A stretch of 64,000 nucleotides of DNA from assembly GCA_947247005.1 (NCBI GenBank), contig OX365960.1, forward strand, positions 20,646,533 to 20,710,532, written 5' to 3'. Position numbers and translations under genes: made by a program. Of this stretch, positions 29,101 to 41,200 are shown one piece after another. Every line of letters begins with the position of its first letter. Position 1 is the stretch's first letter. The notes beneath the pieces were generated by a model that searched no databases, was not told where the DNA came from, and saw only the letters and a list, made by a program, of their open reading frames with translations. This DNA is from Spisula solida. Lineage: Eukaryota > Mollusca > Bivalvia > Venerida > Mactridae.

Positions 29101-32100
29101 AAAAATGTTAAATCAGAAATGATCCAAGCTCTAATTGGTTGAATCAGAAATTATCTGAGCTGTAATTGGTTATTCAGGAATTATCCATGCTCTGATTGGT
29201 TATTCAGGAATTATCCATGCTCTGATTGGTTATTCAGGAATTATCCATGCCATGATTGGTTGATTCAGGAATTATCCATGCTCTGATTGGTTATTCAGGA
29301 ATTATCCATGCTCTGATTGGTTATTCAGGAATTATCCATGCCATGATTGGTTGATTCAGGAATAATCCATGCTCTGATTGGTTCAGTCAGAAATTATCCA
29401 TGCTCTGATAGGTTCATTTCGGATTAATCCTTGCTTTGATTGGTTGATTCAGGAATTATTGATGCTCTGATTGGTTGATTCAGGAATTAACCTTGCTTAG
29501 ATTGGTTGATTCAGGAATTATTGATGCTCTGATTGGTTCAGTTATGAATTAACCTTGCTTTGATTGGTTGATTCAGGAATTATTGATGCTCTGATTGGTT
29601 CAGTTATGAATTAACCTTGCTCTGATTGGTTGAATCAGGAATTATTGATCATTTGATTGGTTGATTCAGGAATGCTGAGGGTTGTACACCGTTCATGCAA
29701 GCAGTGAAAGGACGAGCATATACAGCAGCCATTATTCTGTTGGATACCATCAAACGTGCGGCTATAACCAAGGACAACGAGGATGTTGACAAGAATATCA
29801 TGATGAGTATGTTATACCCGACTGGATCCAGTCTCGATAACTCACCACTGCATGTACTGTGCTGTAACGATACGTGTAGCTTCACATGGACAGGTGCTGA
29901 GCATATCAACCAGGTAGGCAATTTACATGTATGTCTAAACAGGGGTCCTACGATTCCGGAATAATCCAGAAATCCAGATTTGTTGCATTAGGAAGAATTA
30001 TCTTTTCTGCACAAAATTAAAGTTATTAGGTGAAAAGAATTACCAAAGTTATGGTCATTTGAAGTTCCATGATCAGAATTTTAATAATAAAACATAGTTA
30101 CGGTGTAGGAATGTGTGCTAATGGCACCCAAAACAGACTTGCAGCTCATATTCAGGATTGGGTATTATGCCTCAGTAGAATCCCTCGTCTAAAAGGGTTT
30201 TCAGGGTCAGTGAAAAAAATCAAGATCAGGAAATGTTAGTTTGGTAAAAAAAAAATTAAATGTTGATGATCAATTAGGCAAGGAAAGTTTCTTATTTGAA
30301 AGCAGAGAAGTTTGAGAATATACAAAAAGGGTCATCCTTGTTGTCTGTATGAAATATAACCTGCCAACACTTGTGTCAAATTTGGTTAAGTCTGAAACTA
30401 TTGTCAATGGTCTGAAGTTATCTAGAAAGGAGTGTAAAATGTATATATATATAATTCGTAGGTATTCCGTATTAAGTTCTGATGAAGGCTTTCTTACCAA
30501 ATATTAAACTAAGTGAAACAAACAGAAGTGTTACAATGTATATTGTTTGTATTATAGGATATATTTGAATGTATTATGCTTGTATTATAGGATATATTTG
30601 AATGTATTATGCTTGTATTATAGGATATATTTGAATGTATATTGTTTGTATTATAGGATATATTTGAATGTATTATGCTTGTATTATAGGATATATTTGA
30701 ATGTATTATGCTTGTATTATAGGATATATTTGAATGTATATTGTTTGTATTATAGGATATATTTGAATGTATTATGCTTGTATTATAGGATATATTTGAA
30801 TGTATTATGCTTGTATTATAGGATATATTTGAATGTATATTGTTTGTATTATAGGATATATTTGAATGTATTATGCTTGTATTATAGGATATATTTGAAT
30901 GTATTATGCTTGTATTATAGGATATATTTGAATGTATTATGCTTGTATTATAGGATATATTTGAATGTATTATGCTTGTATTATAGGATATATTTGAATG
31001 TATTATGCTTGTATTATAGGATATATTTGAATGTATTATGCTTGTATTATAGGATATATTTGAATGTATTATGCTTGTATTATAGGATATATTTGAATGT
31101 ATTATGCTTGTATTATAGGATATATTTGAATGTATTATGCTTGTATTATAGGATATATTTGAATGTATTATGCTTGTATTATAGGATATATTTGAATGTA
31201 TTATGCTTGTATTATAGGATATATTTGAATGTATTATGCTTGTATTATAGGATATATTTGAATGTATTATGCTTGTATTATAGGATATATTTGAATGTAT
31301 TATGCTTGTATTATAGGATATATTTGAATGTCGTACGTGTGGTCTACTTGGCTCACTATGTTGCTGTACTGAATGTGCACGTGTCTGTCATAAAGGACAT
31401 GATTGCAAGTAAGTTATCCTTCTTATATTGCTCACTGTCATTATGCCCCCGTATCGATAGATCGGGAGGCATATAGTGATTCACCTGTCCGTCCGTCCGT
31501 TCGTCCGTTTGTCCGTACGTCCGTCCGTCCGTCCTGGTTAACCCAAATTGACCGTTTCTTCTAGCATTAATATGGCTTGCTACAAAGCTTCCAAACTTGC
31601 ATAGATGTTGTATATGAACACTCTCCACACGCCAGTATCACCTAACCCCATTTTGACCTTCACCTTGACCTAATTTTGGACTTAGACTTATTTATGGACA
31701 AGGCTTCCACAGGGGGCATAAGCGTTTATTGAACGCAGTCTTGTAATTAGAGCTGTGGTTCGTGAGCTGGATTTGTAACCCAACGATTGATACCGATCTT
31801 GACAGATTATTCCTCTGCGTCATACCAAAGACAAAATAAAAATGGTTCCAGAAATTCCCTTGCTTGACTTGACGCTCAGCAAAAAAGGGAAACTGGCTTC
31901 TCTTCTCTCATACCCTCATGGCGATGGATAATATCAGGAATGAGGCGTGGGAAATGATTAATAACAGGGGCTCTATAATTCCAGATTAATCCGGATATCT
32001 GCATGTGCAGCTCTTTAAAGAATGATCTTTTCTGCAGAAAATATAAGTTATTTGATGAAACTAAGTTATGGTCATTTGAAATTTCATGAGAAAAATTTTG

Positions 32101-35100
32101 ACAATAGAACACTGGAACAAGAGTTTTTGTGTAGGCATGTGTGCTGATGCCACCTGGAACAGGCTATCATCTAATTTTCAGGATAAAGCATTATGCTTTA
32201 GTAGAACCCCTATAATAATATAAGTTGAAAAAACTTGTTTCACAATCGACCTTAAATAAATCAGTATAACCTATTATTTTGAGTCGTGTATGTTTTCAGA
32301 CTGAAGAGGACATCACCTACAGCGTATTGTGACTGTTGGGAGAAGTGTAAATGTAAGGCATTGATAGCTGGACAACAGGGTCCCAGACTGGATCTACTCA
32401 ACAAGCTTCTAGCAGAAACTGATCTTGTTACACTAACTAACAGCAGGTAAATACATAAATAACTGGCTCAGACTGGTTTAGGAGAAATGTAAATGTAAGG
32501 CATTGATAGCTGGACAGCAGAGTCCCAGACTGGATCTACTCAACAAGCTTCTAGCAGAAACTGATCTTGTTACACTAACTAACAGCAGGTAAAACACATG
32601 CATATCTGGAGGGAGAACCGAGGACTGGATCCCCTCCTGGAATTTTGTAAAAATGTGATTCATTGTCTTATATTCCAGTCTGCCAAATTAGCACTTGTCT
32701 GCGACATGTAATTTTTGGTTAGGGCAAGTAACTTCTGCAGGAAATATGTATTGAATATAAAGCAGGGGTGTCAATTTTCCTGATTTATCCGGAATTCCGG
32801 ATTTATCATTCCTGAAAGAGCAATGGTTTCTGACCAAAATAAAAGTAATTTGATGAAAATATCTCAAGAAATTGCAAAGTAATGGTAAATTTAATCTGCC
32901 TTGAAGGATTTTCTTTAATTCAAATTGGGTTAATTATGGAACCATGTCATTGAATGCATCTTGTTTGGCAAAAATGGTTGGCCGCATATGATTTTCCTGG
33001 TTTAGATTTGGCCCTGTTGACACCCCTGATAAAGGAAGACTATTCACTTTTGCTGATTTGGGCGAGTTGTTTCAAATCCTAAATCCACAGATTGATCATT
33101 CTATGATAACATAGCAAACCTGTATGATAATCTTATAGTGTTTTAAAGTTTTATAGTGCATTTCTCAAAACTTTTTGATCATCCCACTTTTAAAAATTCA
33201 TTGTTAAATGTGGAATATATTGCGTTTTTAGAGGGGAGAATATTTTATTATTCCTGGTACAGACAGTAGGCCGACAGTTGGTGGAACAACGTCAGTACAG
33301 ACCTAACCGTTCACGTGTTACATCGGCCGTACCTCGCAAAGCTCCTAACGTTGACCTAGGTTAGTTTTATTTGTAGCATTATAATAATTGTGTAAATTGA
33401 AGACCTAGAGAATATGCCTTGATAGCCTAGTTGTAGAGCATCAGCTTCAGCTACCACTTCAAGTCTCCATTCCATCCCAGGCCGCAGAAGTCATATGTCA
33501 TAAAAATGGTACTTGTATGTCTAGCTTGCTTGATGCTCAGTAAAGTTAGTTCCAGGTAACTACTGGTTCACTCGGTATCGGGATAGTGTAACTGAGTAGA
33601 CTCCACATGACAGAAATACTGTTGAACAAATGAAGAGGTCAAGAATATCCGTTGATTGGTTTCAAGTGGAATAGAAATATCTCTTTCCAATCAGCAAATT
33701 TTCCGTTTCTTTGTCTTTCGGTTTCTACAAAAATTGTGGTTTATTTAGCTGAAATTGGAAAAATTGCATGCCAGCAACATTATGGCATCCCTATTTTGAC
33801 AAAATTACAGAATTCTAAACCATTGCAGTCACCTTTCATTTATGGTTTTGAACCAAGAATAAGTTCATACACAGGGAAATGATTTTGAAGTGGGTCCACC
33901 TCGGTGGCCTAGTGGTAGAGCGTCTGTTTTCGAGTGTGAGACGTATTGGGTACATTCCTAGGCCATGATACACCTAAGTCATTAAATATGGTACCGATAT
34001 ATCTACTTTTTTTGACACTCGGCATAGTTACTTCCCATACATTTAAAAAAACTAAAGTCAAATGATACACTGTTTGATATTTCACTCGGTCTTAAATATT
34101 TGGAAAATGATGGAAAACAAGCATATCATGTAGTTAAAAAAGATATCTTTGTAATTTTGATAAAGTCTTTTTCGGCGAAATTTTAAAGACTGAGTGAAAT
34201 ATTGAACAGTGTTATGTATGAAATATTTGTCCCTTAATTGGACCTTATTCTGAGATCCAGTGATACATATTATAATTTGTTTCAGATGTTGAAATGCCAG
34301 AGCATGACCTTGAGCCTCCACGATTCAGTCGTCGTGCCCTTGAGCGTATATTGAACGACTGGACAGCGGTGAAGGCTATGTTACTGAGTGGTATGCGACA
34401 CAAGCGTGTTAACAATCCAGATATTGTATATGAGGAACAGTTATATCTGGAGAGTCAGAGTGGAACAGCTAGGCTTGATAAGTTCACTCACTGTTTGCTG
34501 GTCAAGTGTAGTGTGGAGGTAAGTTCACGACTGTTGTTTACCGAATTCTAAATGGTCATACCATATTTGCCCAAGTATCGCACACTGCTGTGTAATGGAT
34601 GAATATTTTTAAACAGTGGGAGATGATCCAAAGAAAACAGTTACACTAAAGAGTCTAAATTTCCATCGTCCTTTTGATAAATTTCTGCTTGAATGTACTC
34701 AATTCAAGCCCTGATCAAATGAAATCCCTGATTACTATGAAACTATTCCTAAGATTAATAATCCCATGTTTCCAAGTGGTGGGGTATTGAGGTCAGGGCC
34801 TCTCGATGTTGGCTGCACACCAACCAGGAGAGAAATAGTCTCCTCAAGAAGATTCGAACTCTGGTTTACGAACACAGGTTTCCTTAGGTAGCCCAATAGC
34901 CAGGGGAAGTTAAATGCCCTCGAAATTTTGTAACATGTTTTTTTTTCTTATGTTTCTAGATGCTGGATACACTGCTGACTACACTGATAGGAGAGATGAG
35001 AAGTAAGACAGAAGGCAGGAAAGTAGAAGCTAAAATGGTTGCTAGGAGATTTATACGTTCTGTAGCTCGCATCTTTGTAGTCCTCAATGTCGAAATGACT

Positions 35101-35217
35101 CCCAATTCCGGCAAAAAGAAAAGGTATGCTGTGTAACAGTGTTCGTAGTTGAATTTTTATACCCCCCGCACAATGAGTTAAAGGGGGGTATACTGGATTC
35201 AGCTTGTCTGTCTGTCA

Positions 35218-35264
<47 letters not shown>

Positions 35265-38200
35265 CGTAGACGCATTCTTGTGGACACTACTCCTTCAGTT
35301 TTGGCAGGATTTTGCTCAAACTTTCACAGATGAACAACCTCAACATATAGATGTGCATGAAGAAAGGAATTTGCGCTGCGATTAATTTTGGCATAATTAT
35401 GGCCCTTTGCCGGCTGGGGTCAATTAGTCTGCCGAATGGTGACAGCTCTAGTTAGTTCTGTACACTGCTCCTCTTTACACATTTTTCAAAACAGTAAAGT
35501 TTGTAAATATTCAGATTAATTTAGAGACCTGGATTTGTTGTGCTAGAAAGGATAAACTTTTATTCTGAAAATGAAAGTTATTTGATGAAAATATTCAAAG
35601 TATTTACTAAGTTATGGGCATTTGAAATTTCATAGGCTGAATTGACAAAGCTTTTGGTGCAGGAATGTATGCTAATGGCACCTAAAACAGACTTTATATC
35701 ATATTTTCTGGATTCAGCATTATGCTTCAGTAGGAGCCTTGTGTAATTTTTTAAACGTAAATCCTCAATTTGAATACCATACTAGACATGTGACTTGTAT
35801 ATTTTAAGCCCGGGAATTCCCTCCTGTCAACCCCTAGGTAAATGCAAGAGAGCTTTCCAAGCCTTGATTAACATTGCTGTAGAAGAATTGTGTGAGATAG
35901 CCAACTCCCTGATAGCTCCTGTCAGATTAGGGGCCGCTCGACCCACAGCCCCTTTCTCATTGGTTGTAGCTAATGTCGAGGCGGTACAGGTAAATATTAG
36001 TCAATTTCTTCAACCAGATCATCCTTATAATATTTCTTAAGCCTGAATCATCATGTTATTAAGGACATACCAAGTGTGCAGTGGTTAACCCAGCAATCCG
36101 GGTTTAATTCCTACTCACAGCAGGTCATACTCTTCTATGAAAATTGACAACACTTTCGATTTTCTTACACATGTGAAGTTGTTTGATGCTGGTGAAAGAG
36201 TATGGTAAGTAAGTACTGGTAAGAATACAATCCAGGAAAAGGGGTAAGGTGAATTGCTGCCGTATATACCAAAAAATGGTTGAGAATAGGCATTGAAAAG
36301 TATTGGCTAAGTTATCGTCATTAGAAATGTCATAGGTGAATTTTAACAATAAAACAGTGTTTTTGGTGTATGGATGTGTGTTGACGGTACCAGAAACAGA
36401 CTTGCAGATCAAATATTCTGGATTGGGCATTATGCCGAAGTAGGTCTCTTGTTACACATTTTGCATGAGTAGGTCTCTTTGTTACAGTACAAATGTATTG
36501 CTGGCCTAGAAGAAGGTCTTTAGTGTTCCTTCAGACCTTATAAGACTCGTACATATTTGAAATATGCACCACAAGGCACTTCTTATGAGCTTATTTTCAT
36601 GAAAATCGGAAGCGGTCATGTTAACCAAACTGAAGTTTAAAAAGCTTGTTTTTCCATAAGTAAAGAGTAGTTTTCAGACAGTTTTTTTAGCTCACCTGTC
36701 ACAAAGTGACAGAGTGAGCTTTTGTGATCACTCTTCGTCCGCCGTCCGTCTGTCCGTACGAATGCACCGGTAGTTGTGGGGTGTGGAACAATAGGCTATT
36801 TTTAGATTCCATTCATTCCGTCACTTGTGGGGTGCAAAATGCTACTTGTGGGTTGCAACCAAACAAAAGAAAGAACAAAAGAAAACCCCACAAGTACCGT
36901 CTCATGAGTCCGTCCGTCCGTCCGTCCGTCCGTCGTCCGTCCGTCAACAATTGGCTTGTGTAGACACTAGAGGTCACAATTTTAGCATAATCTTTATGAA
37001 ACTTGGTCACAATGATTATCTCAACAAAATCTAGGCCAAGTTCGATATTGGGTCATCTGGGGTCAAAAACTAGGTCACTAGGTCAAATCATAGAAAAACC
37101 TTGTGTAGTCACTAGAGGTCACAATTTTGACTTAATCTTTATGAAACTTTATCACAATGATCATCCTAACAAAATCTAGGTCAAGTTCGAAATTGGGTCA
37201 TCTGGGGTCAAAAACTAGGTCACAAGGTCAAATCATAGAAATACCTTGCGTAGTCGCTAGAGGTCACAATTTTGGTCTAATCTTTATGAAACTCGGTCAC
37301 AATGATCATCTGAAAAAAATCTAGGTCAAGTTTGATATTGGGTCATCCGGGGTCAAAAACTAGGTCACAAGGTCAAATAGTAGAAAAACCTTGTGTAGTC
37401 ACTAGAGGTCACAGTTTGGCCTGATCTTTACGAAACTTGGTCACAATGATCATCTCAACAAAATCTAGGTCAAGTCCGATATTGGTTTATCTGGGGTCAA
37501 AAACTAGGTCATTAGGTCAAATCATATAAAAACCTTTTGTAGTCACTAGAGGTCACAATATTTGCCTAATCTGTATAAAACTTGGTCACAATGATCATCT
37601 TAACAAAATCTAGGTTAAATTTGACAGGTGAGCGACCTAGGGCCCTTTGGGCCCTCTTGTCTTGTTTTCTCAAAACATTGCTTTTGTACTTACGACCTTC
37701 TAATTCTAAGCCAGGGACATGCAGAGCCCAATATGTGTTGCTCTACAGAACTTGTACTGTATTGGTCATCCATATTTATCTACATCCTGACATTATTATT
37801 TTGATACAGGGAAGTGAGGAGATATTCAGTGTTGATCCACTGCCACCAAAGTCCTCATCAGTAGATGAGTCAGCACACTCTGTATCGTACGTCACTCACA
37901 GTATACCTGACAGAGACGTCACCAGTGATCGGGAGAATGTCGACCATGGCGACAGAGAGGAAGAGGAAATGTTACCTGTAGATATTGAAGAAGATGTAAG
38001 TTTAAGTGGTTTTCTAGGCCCTACTATTCCGGAATAATCCGGATTTGCTGCAGTAGAAGAAAAAAATTGTCTGCAGAAAATATTTAACAGGCCTGTGATT
38101 TTTCAGGCTTGTGTCTGATTTCAGGTTTTTGAAACCTGAATTTTCCTTCTTTGTTTATATTGAAAAATAGAGTTTCAGGCTTTGAAACTGGAATTTTCAG

Positions 38201-41200
38201 GTCTGAGAATTTTTGCCAATTACCAGGCTTGAAATAAGTTATTTGATGAAGAAGTACCAAATATTGACTTATATTGAGTTATGGTCATTTAAAATTTGAT
38301 ATGCAGAATGTTAACCAAAGATCATGCTTCATATTTTTAGGATTAGGCATTATGCCTCAGTAGGACCCCTGGGTTTTAATACTGATAATGCTAGTATAAA
38401 TTTTAACTGGATTCTTTGAATTATGCCACCTATGCTCCCTCAAGGTCAGAGGTCATTGAACTATCTGGCAGGGAAAAACCAATGACCGCGTACTTACGAC
38501 TGTCTCAGTCAAACATGAACAGCAAACAAACCATGCATTGTATATGTTGTGTTTATTATTCCCTGCCAAAGGTGAAGGGGTATGGTAATAGTCAGTGTCC
38601 GTCCTTCTGTTCGTCCCGTATTTTGTCCAGAGCATAACTCTAAAACTAATTGAGGTATTGACTTGAACTTGGTATCAGAATAGATGGCAACTAGGAGAAG
38701 TGCAGTGACCATAACTCTGTATGGCCAAGTTTTGAAATTATTTCCCTTGTTACAGATTGAAGTAGTTGGCAGTATGTTGATGGTGAATGATGACGGGCAC
38801 CAGTCTGACAACGACGACCACCAATCAGATCACTCGGAACATGACCAGCCTCCACCTGAACAAGATGACGTCGCCGAGAGCGACATGGACCTTGACCTTC
38901 TAGCTGAATCAGAGAGTGACAGCGAGAGCATGCATAGTAACCAGGATAATGTTAGTGTTCAACGTAGTGCTGTTACCATGGCAACTGCTGGATCTGATGC
39001 AGGTATGTACCATCAGTTGTTGTTTGTCTATCACAGGGTGTCAATATTTCTGATTTATCAGGAATTCCGGATTTATCTATCTTAAAGAGCTATGAATTCT
39101 TACAAAAATAAAAATTATTTGATGAAAATATCTCAAGAAATGACAACGTTTCAGTTAATTTATTCTGCTCTGAAATCTTTTATTCTATTAAAGTTCAGAT
39201 AAATATGGAAACAATATGACTGAAGGCCTCTTGTTTTGCAAAATGGTCAGCCCCCATATGAGTTTCAGGATTTTCAATTTGGTTCTGTTGACATCCCTGC
39301 ACAGTATCAGAGGTTTTACCATTCCGATATAACCCGGAAATCTGCATTTGCTGCACTACAAAGAATAAACTTTTCTGCAGAAAATAAGTTATTTGATGAA
39401 AAATTCAAAGAATTAACAAAGTAATGGTCATTTTAGTTTCATTTAAGCTGAATTTAACAACAGAACAATGTTTGAAACAGTGTTGTGCTGTATGGATGTT
39501 TGCATAACAGATTTGCTACTCATGTTCAGAATTGGGCATTATGCCTCGGTAGGACTCCTGCTCTACAATCTTCAGGCAATGTTCATTAATGGGTCAACTT
39601 GGTGAAAGTAAGATTTTGTTACCACCAGGCCAAATGAAAAAACTTTGTTAGCATTCTAACATACAAAACACAACATGAATTTATTCATTGCCTCTATTCT
39701 GAATTATTCTAGAATATTTTGCTTCAATTCACAAAGGATCGTCAAATTTTCAGTGCATGACATAAAAATAATACTTATTTCATTTCGAGGGCTCAGTGCA
39801 AAACTATGGTACAGGCCTATATAAATTGATTGTAGTTACCATAGTTTTTCACCGAGCCATCGAAAATTTTAATCTTTTTTGTTTTAAATTCCTACCTACC
39901 CTACATTTTGGCAGTATGTTACCAGAACCACAATATTACAATATTAATTAGTTCTGATCTAATTGATGGAATATTTACAGGTATGGGAAGTCTGGCCCAT
40001 TTTTCCGACTCCGGAGAAACGTCCAATCAGGAGGAAGAATATGAAAGTGAAGGCGGAGATAGTGAGGATCACGAAGGGGAAGACCTTGGTACACTTGATG
40101 AGCAACTTGAACGTAGAAACAATGCTGGTAGGTTCTGAAGTTTAATAAAGTTGATGCTGAAGTCCAGTGGTTAGTGTGCTGGATTTGTAACACGGCCATC
40201 CATGTTAGATTCCTAGTCGCGGCAGATCATTTCATTCTATGAAATTTTGAGAACAATGTTGATTTTCCTCCACATGTGGAAGTTGCTTGTTCCCTTGTGA
40301 AAGGATAAGTCAGGTATTGGTTTGGATACAGTCCAGGAAAATGGTGAATCTGCAGCTGTATATAACTGTAAAATGGTTTAAAACAACGTTACGATAACAT
40401 ATGGTGGGGAGAGAAATTGATTTTCTGCTTTACTTTATATTGTCAGGAATTTTCGATCAGGTGATTATGGCTCTTTGAGGGAGACATACTGTAAACCTAG
40501 AAATTATTTCTAGATATATGATTTAGTTTCGCGGAGTTCGCGAATGGTAGAATTACGCGAAATTACGTCTCCGCGATAGTGCTAAAACTGCAGGAAACTT
40601 AAAAATACGAAAATTTGTAGTCGCGAATATGCCCACGATCAGCAAAATGTGAAAGTTAATATTCGCAAAAGTAAATTGGTTTACAGTATGTTTCTAGTTT
40701 TCTATGGTCTTGTACTAGCCACCTGAACATTTAAGAAAAGTTGCAATAGTCTGTAACTCAGTACAATTATGTATGTAAATTATTTTCTGTTCATTATCAA
40801 ACATGTTTTGTGTATTACAGCTAAGTTTTGTGTATTACAGCAAAGTTTTGTGTATTACAGCTAATCAAGGACAGAGAACTCTGCAGGCACCACAGACGAT
40901 GCAGTGGGCTATACGACAACGTGAGACACAGAGTACCCGAACCCCACCCACAGTAGCTACAACTACAGCATCTACTGCAGGTCTCATTCTTTATTTCTAC
41001 CTTTAACATACTCTGTCATATCGTTAGCGTGGAAATCTAGTCCTAAATGTGTCATTATTGCTTAAGAGGTTAAATCATTGTTATTTTGCTTGGAGAATTG
41101 TTGCCGAGCATAGCTTTTATTTGCCAGTCAGCTTTCTGTTCAAATATAGCAGGCATACGAGTGCCTTTACCCATATTTGAACCTAGGTCGCCAGATTAAA

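Noticed and set aside
27684..31316. CRISPR-like regular arrays
   Set aside because: The repeats are head-to-tail without unique spacers, and the context is an animal gene intron.
30547..31476. 309-codon ORF of 11-residue [11 protein letters not shown] repeats
   Set aside because: It is the 33-bp splice-junction array read in a frame one base off the UBR5 frame; the 3n period keeps it open. It ends in exon 25 out of frame.
32471..32594. Mutually exclusive alternative exon 26
   Set aside because: Each plausible acceptor before the copy leads to an in-frame stop within a few codons, and the first UBR-box codons are missing.
33232..33260. Apparent frameshift or 2-bp deletion at the start of exon 27
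   Set aside because: It disappears when the first AG (33230-33231) is used as acceptor; the reading then gives [13 protein letters not shown], matching the family.
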